This document shows, piece by piece, positions 12,301-24,264 of a DNA stretch of 64,000 nt. Under the pieces are notes generated by a model, which did no database searches, was not told the origin of the DNA, and was given only the letters and a program-made list of their open reading frames with translations. The stretch is from positions 3,425,556 through 3,489,555 of the forward strand of contig BSYO01000038.1 of NCBI GenBank assembly GCA_033239525.1. Reading direction: 5' to 3'. Source of the DNA: Nepenthes gracilis (Eukaryota > Streptophyta > Magnoliopsida > Caryophyllales > Nepenthaceae). The position numbers and the translations under genes were made by a program. Numbering within the stretch: the first letter of the stretch is position 1; each line of letters begins with the position of its first letter.

Positions 12301-12753
12301 ATTAATGTTATCACTTTTTTGATTATTTGATCATGTCATATTCTAACATATTTTCAATTTATATATATTTAATTATTAAAGTTATATATTATGCTGATTA
12401 ATTGAGTTATTCTTACTTTTATTTTACTAATCCCTTCAAATTAATGGACTTGAATTATTTAAAGGAGTTTTGGATCGAAAGATTTATTACTTAGAGAGTT
12501 AGATTAAGATTTTAAATCAACTTATATATTATTATTCGAAAAGAATAATAGTTTATATTATTAGTTTTGGTTATTTAAATTTTATTGTAATTCAGAAAAT
12601 GGTGATGTATGATGTTGAAGTTCGATTTCTTTTCAATAATTCGATTGAGTTGTGATTTTTAAATGTTTCAATTTTATGTGGATACTTTTTTTTACATATA
12701 TTTTGAAATCGTATATTATCAAATTTGGAATCACTCTCGGGCATGGTACTTTT
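9371..12753. other. AT-rich intergenic DNA
   Basis: No gene is supported. A GC-richer island at about 9790-10060 holds a 79-codon open frame that I do not recognise. From about 11080, a purine run (GAGAAAAAG type) followed by AT-rich DNA resembles the LTR-like units at 41680 and 53890. A 143-bp segment is tandemly duplicated: the line TATGACTATYATTRATCC begins at 12041 and again at 12184. Confidence 0.5.
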
Positions 12754-14120
12754 GTTGAGGTTCGAAACTCAGATTCGCACACAATTCGGTGCAGCCGAAA
12801 ATCTGAACTCCTCTGTTAGTCTACAATCACTAATTTAGTAGGAATAATGAACAAATGATACATACTATTTTCTTAACGTGAAAAACCTTCTTAAGTCGAA
12901 GGGAAAAAATACGGGACAAATTCCGAATAAAGCTTTTACTATGTAAAATCGGTTACAAAAAAAATTCTCAAAATAGAATACCCGCTACACACCCAAAACA
13001 GAATAAGAAAAACAATTGTAGAGTAAGGAAACTCTTATTCACTTTTATCTCTCTATTTTGCTTATCTTTTTCTTCTCACTGGTGGTATGCTCCGCTCTTT
13101 GATTTTACAAGTGTGGCGATAGACGGCGAACAATGAGAGCTTCCTTCTGCACTCCTACTCTGTTTCACTCTCTTTCCACGTTCCACCGCAACTGTTACCA
13201 TTGCTACTTCCGTATACCACTCCTACGGCCGTTGTTGTGGCTGCTTGCCTCTTTCCTTGCAGCCCTCACATTGCTGCTTGCTTGTCACTCACCTGAAACA
13301 CCTAGTGTGCTTTTTATAAAGACTCTGGTGTCAAATTTATCTACTCACCTAATCTGATTTTACAGATTATGTCATACCAAACCTTATCTTTTTCTATAAT
13401 TTCACCAATTCCCATACTTTTCCAAATACGTATACCCTGCAAGTCAACCTGCTCTCTGCACAGACGGCGCATGCTTTGCATGACAATTATCTATTTTGTA
13501 AAACTTATCAACTTTAAAAAGTCAACTCTGTACAGTCAGCTGTCAACATTCCAGACAAGCTATCATCGACTATTACCTAGTGTCCTCGGTCTTCACTAGT
13601 TTCTTTGGTCAACCCAGTTTTTTGACTGTTCAGCTTTTCATCCATTCTGAAATTCCTAAATTTCATTCAGGGATTTTTCCTTTGAAAGTCCATTTCGGAA
13701 ATTCCATTCTGGGAAATTTCGGAATGCACATTTTGAAAATCCATTCCTTCCCTTTCATACCGGCAAAACCATACTGACCAAAATCATACCGGCATTTCAT
13801 ACCGGTAAAACTAGCCATTCCATTTTGAAAAATACAAAATGGTATTTTTTTTATTTTGGCTTTTCATTCAGGTCTTTCCGGTAAATTTTATTTTGGCATT
13901 TGCCACTCCGAAAATTTACTCCGAATTTTCACTCCGGCAAATGGTTACTCAGAGATTTGCCCACTCTGACAAATGGTTACCTCTGAGATTTACCTTTTCC
14001 TACAAATTGTCTCTCTGAGATTTGCCTACATTGGCAAATGGTCTTTTCTAAGATTTGCCTTTTCCAACAATCGGTTTTCTCTGAGATTTACCTTTTTCGA
14101 CAAACGATCTCTCTAGTTAT
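12754..14120 (+). repeat. Copia-like LTR, probably incomplete
   Basis: It starts TGTTGAGGTTCGAAACTCAG and carries the ACGTGAAAAACCTTCTTAAGT line that recurs in two more copies at 14664-14936. A TATA-like TTTTTATAAAG lies at 13311-13321. The right part (13940-14115) has five copies of a 32-33 bp repeat with core CTCTGAGATTTRCC. The assignment to Ty1-copia rests on LTR style only. I found no coding region and no target duplication. Confidence 0.45.
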
Positions 14121-14663
14121 TATCGCAACCAGGTTGTAGTACTTTGAATATTACATAAATTCTGTGTGATCTGATAGCATGTCCGTTTATTGAGATACCC
14201 ATAAGGGAGTGACAAAACCTAACAAACTTTTTTTTACAACCTTATGAGGAAACCGTCGCATTTTCTCGGCAATCGTTATCGCCTGCCTTACGATAGCTTT
14301 TCCTCAATTGGGATCTCTGCGTTGGCTTTCGTAAGCCCGAATAATACCTTCTTCCACTTCACTAAACCTAAAGTAATCCAACTCCCCTTCAAGTTCTTAT
14401 CCGCGGTCGAATCATTCTCCCTTATACTCCGCCTTGGCCATCTCAGCTCCATCCTTGGCCCCGCTCAGTTTCGTCTTTGACCATGTTGACTCTGTCCTTC
14501 GCCCTGCTCAGCTTTACTCTTGGCCCTACTTAGCTTCACCCTTAACCATGCTTAGCTCCGCCTTGTTGGGCGTTGAAGTATTTTTACCGTTTCTTCCCGC
14601 GCCATACTAAATAGCAAGCTCTTTGACGGCAACACCATCAAACAACCAGTCTTTGATACTACT
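14121..14663. other. Non-coding stretch between LTR fragments
   Basis: It is moderately GC-rich. From about 14430 to 14570 it contains a degenerate short repeat of the type GCTCAGCTTYRYYCTTGGCC. It may be internal sequence of the element whose LTR pieces flank it. No protein match is visible. Confidence 0.4.
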
Positions 14664-14936
14664 TGTTGGGGTTTGAAATCCGAATTCACACATAACTTGA
14701 CACTGTGAAAAAATCAAACCCCCTGTCAATCAACAATTACCAATTTAATAAAAGTCTTATTCGGAGTTTGTCTGGTAGTTTTTTCTTTTAACTTGAGAAG
14801 AATTTTTCACGTTAAAAAATATTGTGCATAATTTATTTCTTACTCGTACTAAATTAGTAATTATTGACTGACGGGGGGTTCTATTTTTTTGCTGCGCCAG
14901 GTTGTGTGCGAATTCGGGTTTTGAACCCCAATAACT
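14664..14936. repeat. Inverted pair of copia-like LTR starts
   Basis: The plus strand at 14664 begins TTGTTGGGGTTTGAAATCCG. The minus strand from 14936 begins GTTATTGGGGTTCAAAACCC. Both continue into the same sequence (CTGTCARTCAAYAATTACYAATTTA). They are therefore two LTR starts facing each other, truncated toward the middle, and both match the unit that starts at 12754. Confidence 0.65.
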
Positions 14937-15870
14937 TCGAGTTTGATATATTTTTATTTTGGGTCTTTTGTTGATAATTGGTATTCAAGATTTGCATTCT
15001 GATACAATTTCGATTTTAGTCAGCGGAATAAATAATAAAATTTTTAGTATTAAAAAAAAGAAATCAGAAAGCTGGCTTAAGTTAATAGTTGGATTAATCT
15101 AAAATAAATATGAGTTTAGGATTTGGGATTAATAATTGGATTATTTGAGATTTATAATTTTGGTGTCGTTTTAATTTTGCAATTTATTATTGATAAGTCA
15201 AAATTTAATACATGTAAATTTAGCTGTATAAATTTATTTTTATTTATAATTAATTAGTAAAAAAAATATCATAATAAAATCTAAAAAATTTAAATCTACA
15301 TTTCATTAAAGATTTTTTAACACTCATGACCTTATCTTATTTCATTCAAATATGATTTATACCGTATGGTTTAATTGACTAAAATGCCCTTACATTAAAG
15401 ACTTTTTAACACTCATGACCTTCTCTTATTTCATTTTGTACGGTTTAATTGATTAATCATCGACCCAAAGGCGAGTCAACAAGCATGTTATTTTATCATG
15501 TTTGGTTGGTAATTCCTACGTAAATAAATAATATCGATAATTATTATTTTTATTTTATTTGTTAAAGAATTACGGTGGAAAATAATAATTTTTAAAAATA
15601 TTTATTATCGGATAAATGAAAAATTAGTATATTTTTTGTACGGAAATGCAAATTAATATTAAAATAAAAAATAATAATACAATATTTGATATTTCCCCGT
15701 TGAAAGAATGTTACATACACATCAATAAGATTCAATACAAGCCACCGAAGTCTTCAGCGACAAGGTTGAAGAAGATCAATGGCGTGTGGAGACCTTTACG
15801 TATACAAGAGCAGGCGGAAGACGAGCGCCCGACCGCCAAAGTCTAAATAAAAAATTAGTGGAGGCGGTGT
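14937..15870. other. AT-rich DNA downstream of the F-box gene
   Basis: No gene is visible. An 88-bp unit is tandemly duplicated: ATTAAAGAYTTTTTAACACT starts at 15305 and at 15393. The last part (about 15600-15870) would hold the 3' UTR of the minus-strand F-box gene. Confidence 0.5.
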
Positions 15871-16744
15871 TTAATCTTCTGATTCTTTAAATAGCTTCTT
15901 CCTTGGCCACCTCTCCGCCGCCTCCGAAGCGAACAGCGCCACCGAAATGTCCGCCAGCTTCTTATTTCCAATTCTAGATCGAGGAACTCTAACTTGTTTC
16001 GGAGCATTTGGAACTTCAAAGTCATCATCGTGGAATTTGTCAGGGTTCTTTAGATCTATTGAACCCCTAAAAGCACTAGTCTTCGATGGCGTGGTGTAAG
16101 CGAAATGCGATGCCTTGACAAATATAGTCTGCGCAATTGAGATTCAGTTTGCTATAATTTAATAAATGACTCTCGAAGCTAAATGAAATTTCTAAATGAG
16201 AGATAGGTTGGAGTACGTTTGGATAGATTGAACTCTCAGCTTGAGAGATTGGATTAAATTTGAATTTTCAAAGTCAAATTAGAATTCAATTTGCTGCAGA
16301 AATATGGAAGCCTACCGAATCGCGAATTAATCTGGAGACGTGAAATAACTGCTTGAGGTCATCGTGATCAACACCACAGAGAATCTTAAGCTGCAACGGA
16401 GATGAAAGGAAGAAAAAACAAAAAAACACTTCATGTAAGCAGTTCCATTTGCTTCGGAAAACAAGTAAACAACGAGAAATCAAACCACGAAAGCCAAACA
16501 AACGCGTAAATTCAACCGCACAAACCAGAATTTCTTGCGGCAATGCTTCAAGCGACGACTTTACTGTGCTATCAGCCTCCACAACGACATCTCTGCAGCG
16601 CCTTTTCATGGGCGTCTTGCAGTTGAAATCATTCGAAGTAACCTCAACGCTGTTGCTGCGACTCAGAATCCGTTTCCTACTCAATAAGCAAACAGATCCT
16701 AATCCCAAACCACACTCACCGCTCATACTTTTAAACAGCATCAT
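15871..16744 (-). CDS. FBS: F-box protein of the stress-induced FBS (At1g61340/At4g21510) family
   Basis: Three exons on the minus strand join in phase: 16744-16526, 16390-16316 and 16128-15871. They give 183 residues. All introns have GT and AG: donor CTG|GTTTGT, acceptor GTTGCAG|CTT, donor TCG|GTAGGC, acceptor GCGCAG|ACT. An N-terminal basic stretch (LLSRKRIL, TPMKRRC) precedes the F-box at about residues 65-100: SLEALPQEIL, then LKILCGVDHDDLKQLFHVSR. After this come SHFAYTTPSKTSAF and a C-terminal FEVPNAPKQ. This is the FBS1-FBS4 layout, in which a short F-box core joins SKP1 in an SCF ubiquitin ligase. The Arabidopsis members are induced by stress and hormones. Both introns are short and lie at the family's usual sites. 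The start chosen is the first ATG of the exon. Confidence 0.92.
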
Positions 16745-16979
16745 TTTTCAACAACCAAACTCTCTCCTCTGAAATAGAATAGCCCCAAAAACCTAGTTCA
16801 AATAGCAAAATGAAATCCAAACTGACGCACAGAATGTACAGATTCGAGACAGAGTTCGACGTACTTAGAGCAAGTGAAATTCGACCCTAGATCTCCGTAA
16901 CGTCGGATCTGAGAAGGGACGATTCGAAAATGAGGCGTTTTCGAACTGAGTTCAGTGGAAGTTACAATCTAAGAGTAGT

Positions 16980-17215
16980 TTGCTGGAAGCCATAGTCGAT
17001 TGCAGACCTTCTATATCTTTGGCGGTTCCAGCGAAGGGCCAAAAATAACTAGCCGTTGGAAGAACGAACACACGTGGCGGATTTTGGTTGGTGTAGGGAA
17101 GAACGTGGGAAGGTTCCGATGACGTGGCGGTTTACTCGGCGAGGTCGGCAGCTTCCTTCCCAAGCTCCTTTCTCAACACGTCTCTCTCAGGATCATCTCA
17201 TCCGTCCACGTGTGG
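16980..17215 (-). promoter_or_regulatory. F-box gene promoter with a cluster of ACGTG elements
   Basis: Four ACGT-core sites lie within 150 bp upstream of the minus-strand gene: ACGTGG at 17103-17108, CACGTGGC at 17071-17078, GACGTGGC at 17121-17128, and a G-box CACGTG at 17207-17212. ACGTGGC is the ABA-response element core bound by bZIP factors, which fits a stress-induced FBS gene. A weak TATA-like AAAGATATAG (minus strand, 17011-17020) would place the start near 16985, giving about 240 bp of 5' UTR. Binding and start site are inferred. Confidence 0.6.
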
Positions 17216-18028
17216 ACCGGTTTTAATCTACACCGTTGATACCTGACAAGCTTTATTTAAGTTGACGCGGTCTTAGCAGCTTATATGCTCCCTGGACCGC
17301 ACGATCTCAAGTCGATCAAGAATCTGAAGGATCCGTGGGAATGAGCGGTCAGATGTCTGTTTATACGCCCATAGATTTTGACTATGCTTAAATATAATAT
17401 TTGTAGTCAATTAATTCTAGCTTATTTTTTTTAATAACATATATTATTCAAAGGAAATTATATTAAATAAAATAATATTTTATTTTTTATTAATATTAAA
17501 TTTATGTAAATAAATAAATAAATAAAATATAATATTATATAAAATATACTTTAAAAATAGCTATCTAATATCTCTAAAAAAATAGCTATTTATCATAATT
17601 GTACTGAAATTTATTAACACGGCCGCCATTGTGTGACGGCCAGCTAATGCGAAGTGGTCAGCAATGAGTCAAATATGACGGCTGCAACATTGGGAGGGCC
17701 CAGCTGCCTGGGATTCTTGGCCTGGATCAGAATGAAATGGGCTTGGTCCAAACTTTGAAATTAATTACGTGGCAACATCTCAGCGGCTTTGGATTAGGGA
17801 GATAAATTTAATAAATTTTTTATTTTTATCATCCAATAAAAATTTAATAGTAAAATAAAAAAAATATATAAAATCTTTTAATAATATTAATATTTATTAA
17901 ATATTTATTCATAATAAGTTTTTTTTTAAAAAATAAAATAACCATTTAAGTATTTTGTATTTAATTTTAAATCTTATCCATTATAGTTTTTATCTAACGA
18001 ATGAGAGGGAGATGTACCAAGTACATTT
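17216..18028. other. Intergenic DNA between the F-box promoter and the second LTR element
   Basis: It is AT-rich except for a GC-richer patch at about 17615-17760. No gene or clear repeat is visible. The last five bases, CATTT (18024-18028), are the likely target duplication of the next element. Confidence 0.5.
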
Positions 18029-19253
18029 TGATCGGTCTAACAGTTCACTAGGCAGGCCCAGAATCTGGCTTGTAGGAAAGGCGGCGTCCCGATAGAGGTT
18101 CCTCCAATCCCAAGAAGCAGAAAGCACCACGGAAGGGTGATACAATGCAACCCAGATCTACTCAACTATATATGGGCCATTGGAGTCGCCTACTAGAAGG
18201 ACTTGTGAGCGCAGCTCAACAGCTCCAACTTAGGAGATAAACTAAATAGTTCAAAGCACCAATGACAGGCACATATTGTTGGCCGCTTATTGCAGCGCTA
18301 AAAAAGTGCCAGCAATAGGTAGTGAGCACGTTCTCTCTCTACAAGTACCACCATTACTCCGCTGAAAAAGGGGGCCTTTAAACTCTCAGTCTTAGCCTCC
18401 CTTGACTCTCAATCCTAGCCTCTCAATTCTCAATCCCAAAGTCTAGACTTTCAGTCTCAAAGAGAGAAGGAAAAATTTTAAAACTAAGAGGCCCAGGCAA
18501 CATCTATTTCTCTCTCTCTACCTCTCTCTCTCTCTCCTCAGTGCCTCTATGGTTAAAAGGGAATTTCAGAAGGGAGGAGAGGGCAACCAGTCATCGCATG
18601 CAGAATATGTCATAAACCTTGGGAGTTCAAACATAATGAGAGCCTGCAAAGCCGCTTTTCAATCGAGGGCACCACTGGAACCCAATTCTCCATTTCAAAG
18701 CGACTCCCTAATTAGGCACACTTTTTGGAGTCCCATGCCCAATCTTTAAGTCTCTCCCCAGCCAAGCACAACATCGAAACTCAATATTCCACTTTAAAAC
18801 TACTTTTGAATCGAGCATACTGTCGGAGCTCAATCGTCTATCTCAAAGTCGCTCACTAGCTGAGCACGTTGTTGGACCTCAATCTTCCATCTCAAAGTTG
18901 CTCTCCAACCGAATGCTCCATCAGATCTCAATCCTTCATTTCAAAATCATTCCCCAACCGAATGCACTTGTTAAAACCAAGCCTTTCGCTAATACTTAAT
19001 CATTCGAAATATGTATCTACGTATTATTCATTCATCATTCTATCTTTCTATCTACCTGAGAAAGGTTTCTAATTTAAACGTTGGAGGATATATTGGAGAT
19101 AGAGTTTCATTATCCTTTGACCTTTTATTATTAGTTGTGGTGTGCGGGATTTAGGTTTAGAGTAACAAAAACTTGGCCTACTTCAACTCGACCTATTGGA
19201 AAGATCATGCGGCTCTATAATTCATTTGATAATCCGAATCCAGGAATGTATCA
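18029..19253 (+). repeat. 5' LTR of the non-autonomous element
   Basis: It starts TGATCGGTCTAACAG and ends GTATCA. It contains a TC-dinucleotide run (18500-18540). Next comes about six copies of a 49-bp repeat with core CTCAATCTTCCATCTCAAAG, at 18681, 18738, 18780, 18829, 18878 and 18927. Confidence 0.75.
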
Positions 19254-19272
19254 TTAGTCCCGTCTGTGGAAG
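19254..19272 (+). other. Primer-binding-site region
   Basis: The bases TTAGTCCCGTCTGTGGAAG follow the LTR end. They resemble the TTGGCGCCGTCTGTGGGAA line found at this point in many Tat elements, with several changes. Confidence 0.5.
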
Positions 19273-19311
19273 CAATTAAAAAGTCTATCCACCACACCTA
19301 CAAGAGTAGAT

Positions 19312-19580
19312 ATGGATAATACCAGTGCTCAAGCCAACGTGCCTCCTAGAGACGTTATTTTCCATGGCGATGATCCCCTATGGGTACTTGCATAGATGAA
19401 CGATCGGCCCCAGACTTGCAGACACTCGTTGCCCAGAGATACACCATGTCCCAAGTAGTACCTGACCATTTGTACCCGCTTGAAGGTACTACGTTGGGGG
19501 CTCCACCCTTTGACTCCCAGATCTCATTGTCCAAAAGGAGGAACCAAGGAGAAAGACAGCTTCCTAAGAAGATTTAGTAG
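19312..19580 (+). pseudogene. Gag-like leader ORF remnant
   Basis: An ATG at 19312 opens MDNTSAQANVPPRDVIFHGD and stops at 19393-19395. A shifted frame continues to 19577 without a recognisable domain. Its place right after the primer-binding site suggests the start of gag. No capsid or zinc-knuckle motif is visible. Confidence 0.35.
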
Positions 19581-20907
19581 CTTGATGACTTAGTTGCCTG
19601 GGCAGCCATGAGTAATAGGGCCTAGACGTAACCAGAGGGCTGATCGAGTCACGAGATGAGGGATGAAGAGCCAAGAACGGCGTGATCCATGCTACTCTCG
19701 TGACAACAAGAGGCTCTCTGCCTGAGAAGAAACTTCATGCAGCGCCAACAGGTTTTCCACCGACCTAAATAGGTCACCATTCATGAGGGAGGTCCAAACA
19801 CGACCACTCCCTTACAGGATCACAATGCCGAATTGGAAGGCCCGCGTTTGAAGTTCTGATCCAGTGCCCCATTTGGATCACTTTTGCTCTTTGCCGGGTT
19901 CATAGGGTCTTGTGGGAACCTAGACACAAAAAAGACAGTTGGCTGAAATGTCCCTTGGGGCGACAGATTCCTCAGCTCCATGCATATGGCGTTTCACACC
20001 AGACGATGTTGCCTACACCACAGACAAGGCACCCTTGGGTGCCAACGGGTCACGTGTCTACAATAAGAGCCCGACATCCAAAATTATGTGGTCGGGCGGC
20101 CATCGTCCGGCAGTGAGAAGGCAAGATGGCATTGGTTCAACACGACAAACCCAATTCTTCGAAGTGCAAAGGTTACAGACAAATAATTGCCAATCAGAAC
20201 ATACTATCACCTTGCTGATGGAGACTGTTCCCAACCTCGACGATCCTCCAAAACAAGGTGTACTGGTACACACTCGGAGCATAAAACTGATCCCGCAGAT
20301 ATAGAACTCCCTCCACCACAGTAGGTGCTACCGACGATTTTCTTCTAAGCACAGATAAGTCAACTGTATCCATTTGGGTTGCTTGAGTGTTACAAACACG
20401 TTTATTTGTTGGTTCCATTCATCATGCCAACCATATGAATGCCTATGTGTATGCATTAATTTAAAGATCTAAATTGTCCTTAAATCGGGTGAACGTCTTT
20501 ACCTGCTCCTCGACAAGCTGCGACTTGATAAAAAAATCTTAGTTCCAGCAACCGAGCGGCCCAAATGAAGTTGAATTGTGAACCTCAGTTCCACCAACTG
20601 AACAACCTAGATAAGGTTGGACATCATGGCCCAAAGAACTCACAGACTAAGAATCGAATCTCCCCACCAGGCGGTTACTAATACTTTATGGAGCTTTTCA
20701 GTATGCATGCAACAATTTCCTTTAACAGGAACCAACGCCATCAGTCAATGATAGCTGATATAATAGGATCACAAGCACAAAAGTGACGACATCTCCCACC
20801 GGGATCGAGCATCAACGATTCTACGTGGACAACTATTTCAACTCCGCTAGAGCTAGGCAATTGTAGCAACTATACCTAGTTGGCCCTAGTGAGGCTGGCC
20901 CATAAAC
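19581..20907. other. Interior of the non-autonomous element, no coding match
   Basis: The stretch is GC-richer than the flanks, as in Tat interiors, and has only short, stop-rich frames. I recognise no protein motif in any frame. Confidence 0.4.
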
Positions 20908-21215
20908 GTGCCATGACCTCCTCACAGGAGTGAGCACCACCAGACAAATACATCCATTCGAGCCCAGTAATGATAGCTACAAGGCTTAGTCAGCGATCAC
21001 ATTTTCTCAGTGCCATGGTTTCCTTACAGGAGTGAGCATAATAGGACAATTGCGTCCATCCAAACCCGACAATGATAGCTACAAGGCTTAATCGACAATC
21101 ACATTTCCTTAGTGCCATGACCTCCTCATAGGAGCGAGCACAATTGGACCAATGCATTCATCCAAACCCGGCGACGACAACAATGTTTACTCAGCAAAGA
21201 AAATCAATGTTGGAC
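20908..21215 (+). repeat. Three copies of a 102-bp tandem repeat
   Basis: The line GTGCCATGACCTCCTCAYAG begins at 20908, 21010 and 21112, an exact 102-bp period. Shared downstream parts read CATCCAAACCCG and GATAGCTACAAGGCTTA. It lies just before the antisense ORF, the same place as the 40-bp repeats of the other Tat-type element. Confidence 0.85.
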
Positions 21216-21437
21216 GAAGGCAAATTAATACACACACAAGGATATCAACAACAATAATTAGAGCATTCTAACTGATTTATTATAAATCAAAGTGTATATC
21301 AAGAGTATCAATCTGCCTAAAAAAATGTATACAAAGAGTTGCCTATGCTTACCGATCAAACGACTATCCTAGGATTGGGGGCCCTTGGTGCACGTGGTGT
21401 AGGGCCCCTTCTTGCCTCCGGAAAGTCCACTAGGTTG

Positions 21438-22750
21438 GCTCACCATTGAGCTCCAACATTCCTCAAATCGAGAAAACCAGCAGGGAAGCCTAAAGCCATC
21501 AAGGATGCAATTCGCCTGCTAAAGTGAACGCTGTCTCAGAACCTTTCGTCCATGGCGTGGCTAACTTCATTAGGGCAAAACTGGGACCGGGACCTCAACT
21601 GTTCTTCAAGCTGGGCATACTTCCTCTGGAAATCGGCAAGTTGTTGTTGCATCTCCCGAAACTCGTTTTTGATCGTGGCGATCCAATCCAGAGCCTGAGC
21701 ATTTTCCTCTAAGAGCTCTTAGGATCTTGCCTCCAACTTAGATCGCATGCGGTTGAGATGGGCAACTTGCTTTTCCATAAAGCCTCAGAGATAATAGCAT
21801 TCATCTGACACTCTGCATCCGCCAACTCAACAGGATCTACCCGAGTTTGAGATAACTATAAGATCTCGACATTCCTCCAATGCAATGCCCTTTTCACCAC
21901 TTGGAGTGTCTCATAAACCTGTCAGGCAACAAGCTACGGTCAGTCAGGAAGGACGGAAAGAGCACTGTAATAGAACGAAGAAACCCATGACGCAGTATCT
22001 AATGGTAAGACGGTCCTCCCCAATTTGATGGGTCGGGAGAATCCTCAACTCCAATTCCAGTAGAGATCAGGAAGGATTGCAGAGGCTGTACGCTACGAGT
22101 TTGAGACACCTCAAAACCTAGAGGTGGACGGAGCCCACCCAAAGCCCTCAAGGGATTGGATATTGACTCACCAAGACAGAATGCCCCCTTAGCAATAGCT
22201 TCAACCTTCGAGCCATCTCCAACCCCTTCTTCTTCCGCCTGAGCGCTTCCAGCACCCTCCTCGGTAGGAACAATGGAGAGGTATACGATAACGCTTTTGG
22301 AGAAGAAGCCACCAAGATCTGGACCTCCCACTAGGTCGTGGCCGCGGCATTGATCCGTTAACAAACCCCTCCAGTCAAGGGGTCCCCTGCTCCAGCATTA
22401 GCGTATGCTAGGAGCTCCTCACCCATCGACCATCCAGATGACTCGCTAAAATGCAGATCGTTCAATAAAGACTCATCCAAGCTTGGCCTCCTTGACGACT
22501 TGCTAGTGCCTGGAGTAGGTTCCCTCGCATAGGCCATATCAATCCACTGGCATTTCTCAGAGAGAGTAGGCGACGAATGAGCCACCTCGTTAGAGGCTCG
22601 CTTAGGAGATTCCTAAGAAAGAAGATCCCTATATCTCTTCTCGAGACGACGACTTGACGCGGTAGCAGTGTTGCCCTGGAGAACCGTTCGAAAGAATGCA
22701 AAAAAAGGAAGGAGAATGGCCAAGTAAGGCAAAGATGTTCAAAAAGCAAA
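21438..22750 (-). pseudogene. Antisense coiled-coil ORF of the non-autonomous element
   Basis: On the minus strand a heptad-rich frame at about 21540-21775 reads EKQVAHLNRMRSKLEARS, a stop, then ELLEENAQALDWIATIKNEF and REMQQQLADFQRKYAQLEEQ. Upstream (21999-22749), frames with acidic and serine/proline-rich content fill the place of the linker. A splice acceptor TTGCCTGACAG just before the coiled-coil exon parallels the intron seen in the antisense ORF of the first element. Stops occur at the RS* site, at DERF* and elsewhere. I could not find the Transposase_28-type N-terminal lines. The role is unknown. Confidence 0.5.
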
Positions 22751-24264
22751 GAAGTATAGAAATGGCTGAGTTGGCGCGCTTAAATAGCCAATGCCTCAAC
22801 TCCATAACTATGTCATTTCAGGACATTGACGAATCGCGTCTTCATGATGGTTGCGACACGTGCCCTCACCACAGAGTACTACGACACATTTGTTCGCTGG
22901 CCTTGTTATGATAATTGACACAACGCCTCCCCTTGTAGCACGTTGACAGGTAGTAGCCCTGATGTTTAAATCAATGAGTCGGCAACGCAGCACATGTAAT
23001 GATGACATAACAAGGCATTTTCTATGACTGCAAATTGGCTACAGGCAACCTTGATATGCTCGAGGCTAATTGGACTAGCTTGTATCCCAACCAAACGTTA
23101 GGGATATTCTACCGTGTGTCGGATTGCTAGAAGGACAAGTCTCTAGCGATTAGAAATGTTAGATCGTCAGTAATCAAGCAATGGAAAACATCACACAAGC
23201 ATTTCAACTATTCATACCATACAAGAATATTGGAGTCATACAATGTGCAAATAAACAATATTCGGTAGTTCCATTCATTAATTCATTTTACAAAGTATAA
23301 CTTTCTAATAGTGGACGTATGATTTAGAAGGAAATAAAAGTACATGGAACAACGACCCGACTATATTTATCCAATCGACCTTCGAGATGGACAATTGTAA
23401 GAGAAAAAACCCAAGCTAACTGCTGGGGCATCCAACCCAAGAGGTTAGCACTATGGGAAAAGCATGCAAAAGCCCTCCACTGTATGAATAAGATGCAAAG
23501 CTCCGGTTCTCACCCGAGAGGTGACCACTAAAAGTCATCCACTGAAGAAGGCCATAGCTGCTCAGTCCTTGGGTCTTTGCGTCTACGCCAGACCCAATGC
23601 GACAACGACAGCCTAAGGTTCAACGTTGAATTGAGGAAGCTCCTCTCCCAGTAGTCTTCAAAGCGGTCCTCCCATGGGCACGGAAGACAGAGTTGCACGG
23701 CCAGAGGGGAGGGGGTATTTCCTACTCCCGTTAGAAGGGTTGAGCGACCACTCTCTCAAGGCTGCCCTTGAAAGGATGACTTGTCACCGCCTGGGAGGAG
23801 AGAAAATCGGCCACTGAAACCCAAACCTCGTTCAGTGTAATACGAGGCTGGTTTGGGCTGAGCCCAAAAGAGGAAAATCAGGACAAACTTCAGATATATC
23901 CTCAAACTCCAACTTCGAACAGTGGGCAAGAATCTCTGTTGATCTTAGCTTGTGGTTGCGTAGGCTCCATGCTAAATCTAAACTCTCACACCACTTAGCT
24001 GGTGAAGACGATTCATGAAGCGAGGTGTAAAGAGCCCCTCAATTTATAATTGGAGTAGGAGATTGACTGGCATTAAACTGAGAAGATCGCACTGACGCCA
24101 GAAGATTGTCATTGGCAAAAAATTAAATCAGTACCAAATCTTTCCAAACAGAGCAAAAATCTGCAACTCATTGGGAAAGGAACACGCATGAAGATCTAGA
24201 CCGCGACATCCCATCATGAAATACTGAGAGTTAAAAATTTAAATCTTCGGACATGGGGGGCTAG
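22751..24264. other. 3' non-coding interior and polypurine tract of the non-autonomous element
   Basis: No coding frame is supported. The right end ACATGGGGGGCTAG (24251-24264) is the purine tract before the LTR start TGATGGGTCC. Confidence 0.5.

Noticed and set aside
15646..15846. 66-codon plus-strand frame
   Set aside because: It lies in the probable 3' UTR of the F-box gene. Its first half is AAT/AAA-rich and there is no family match.
16449..16772. 107-codon plus-strand open frame
   Set aside because: It lies opposite exon 1 and intron 1 of the F-box gene, which has splice sites and family motifs. The plus frame has no recognisable domain.
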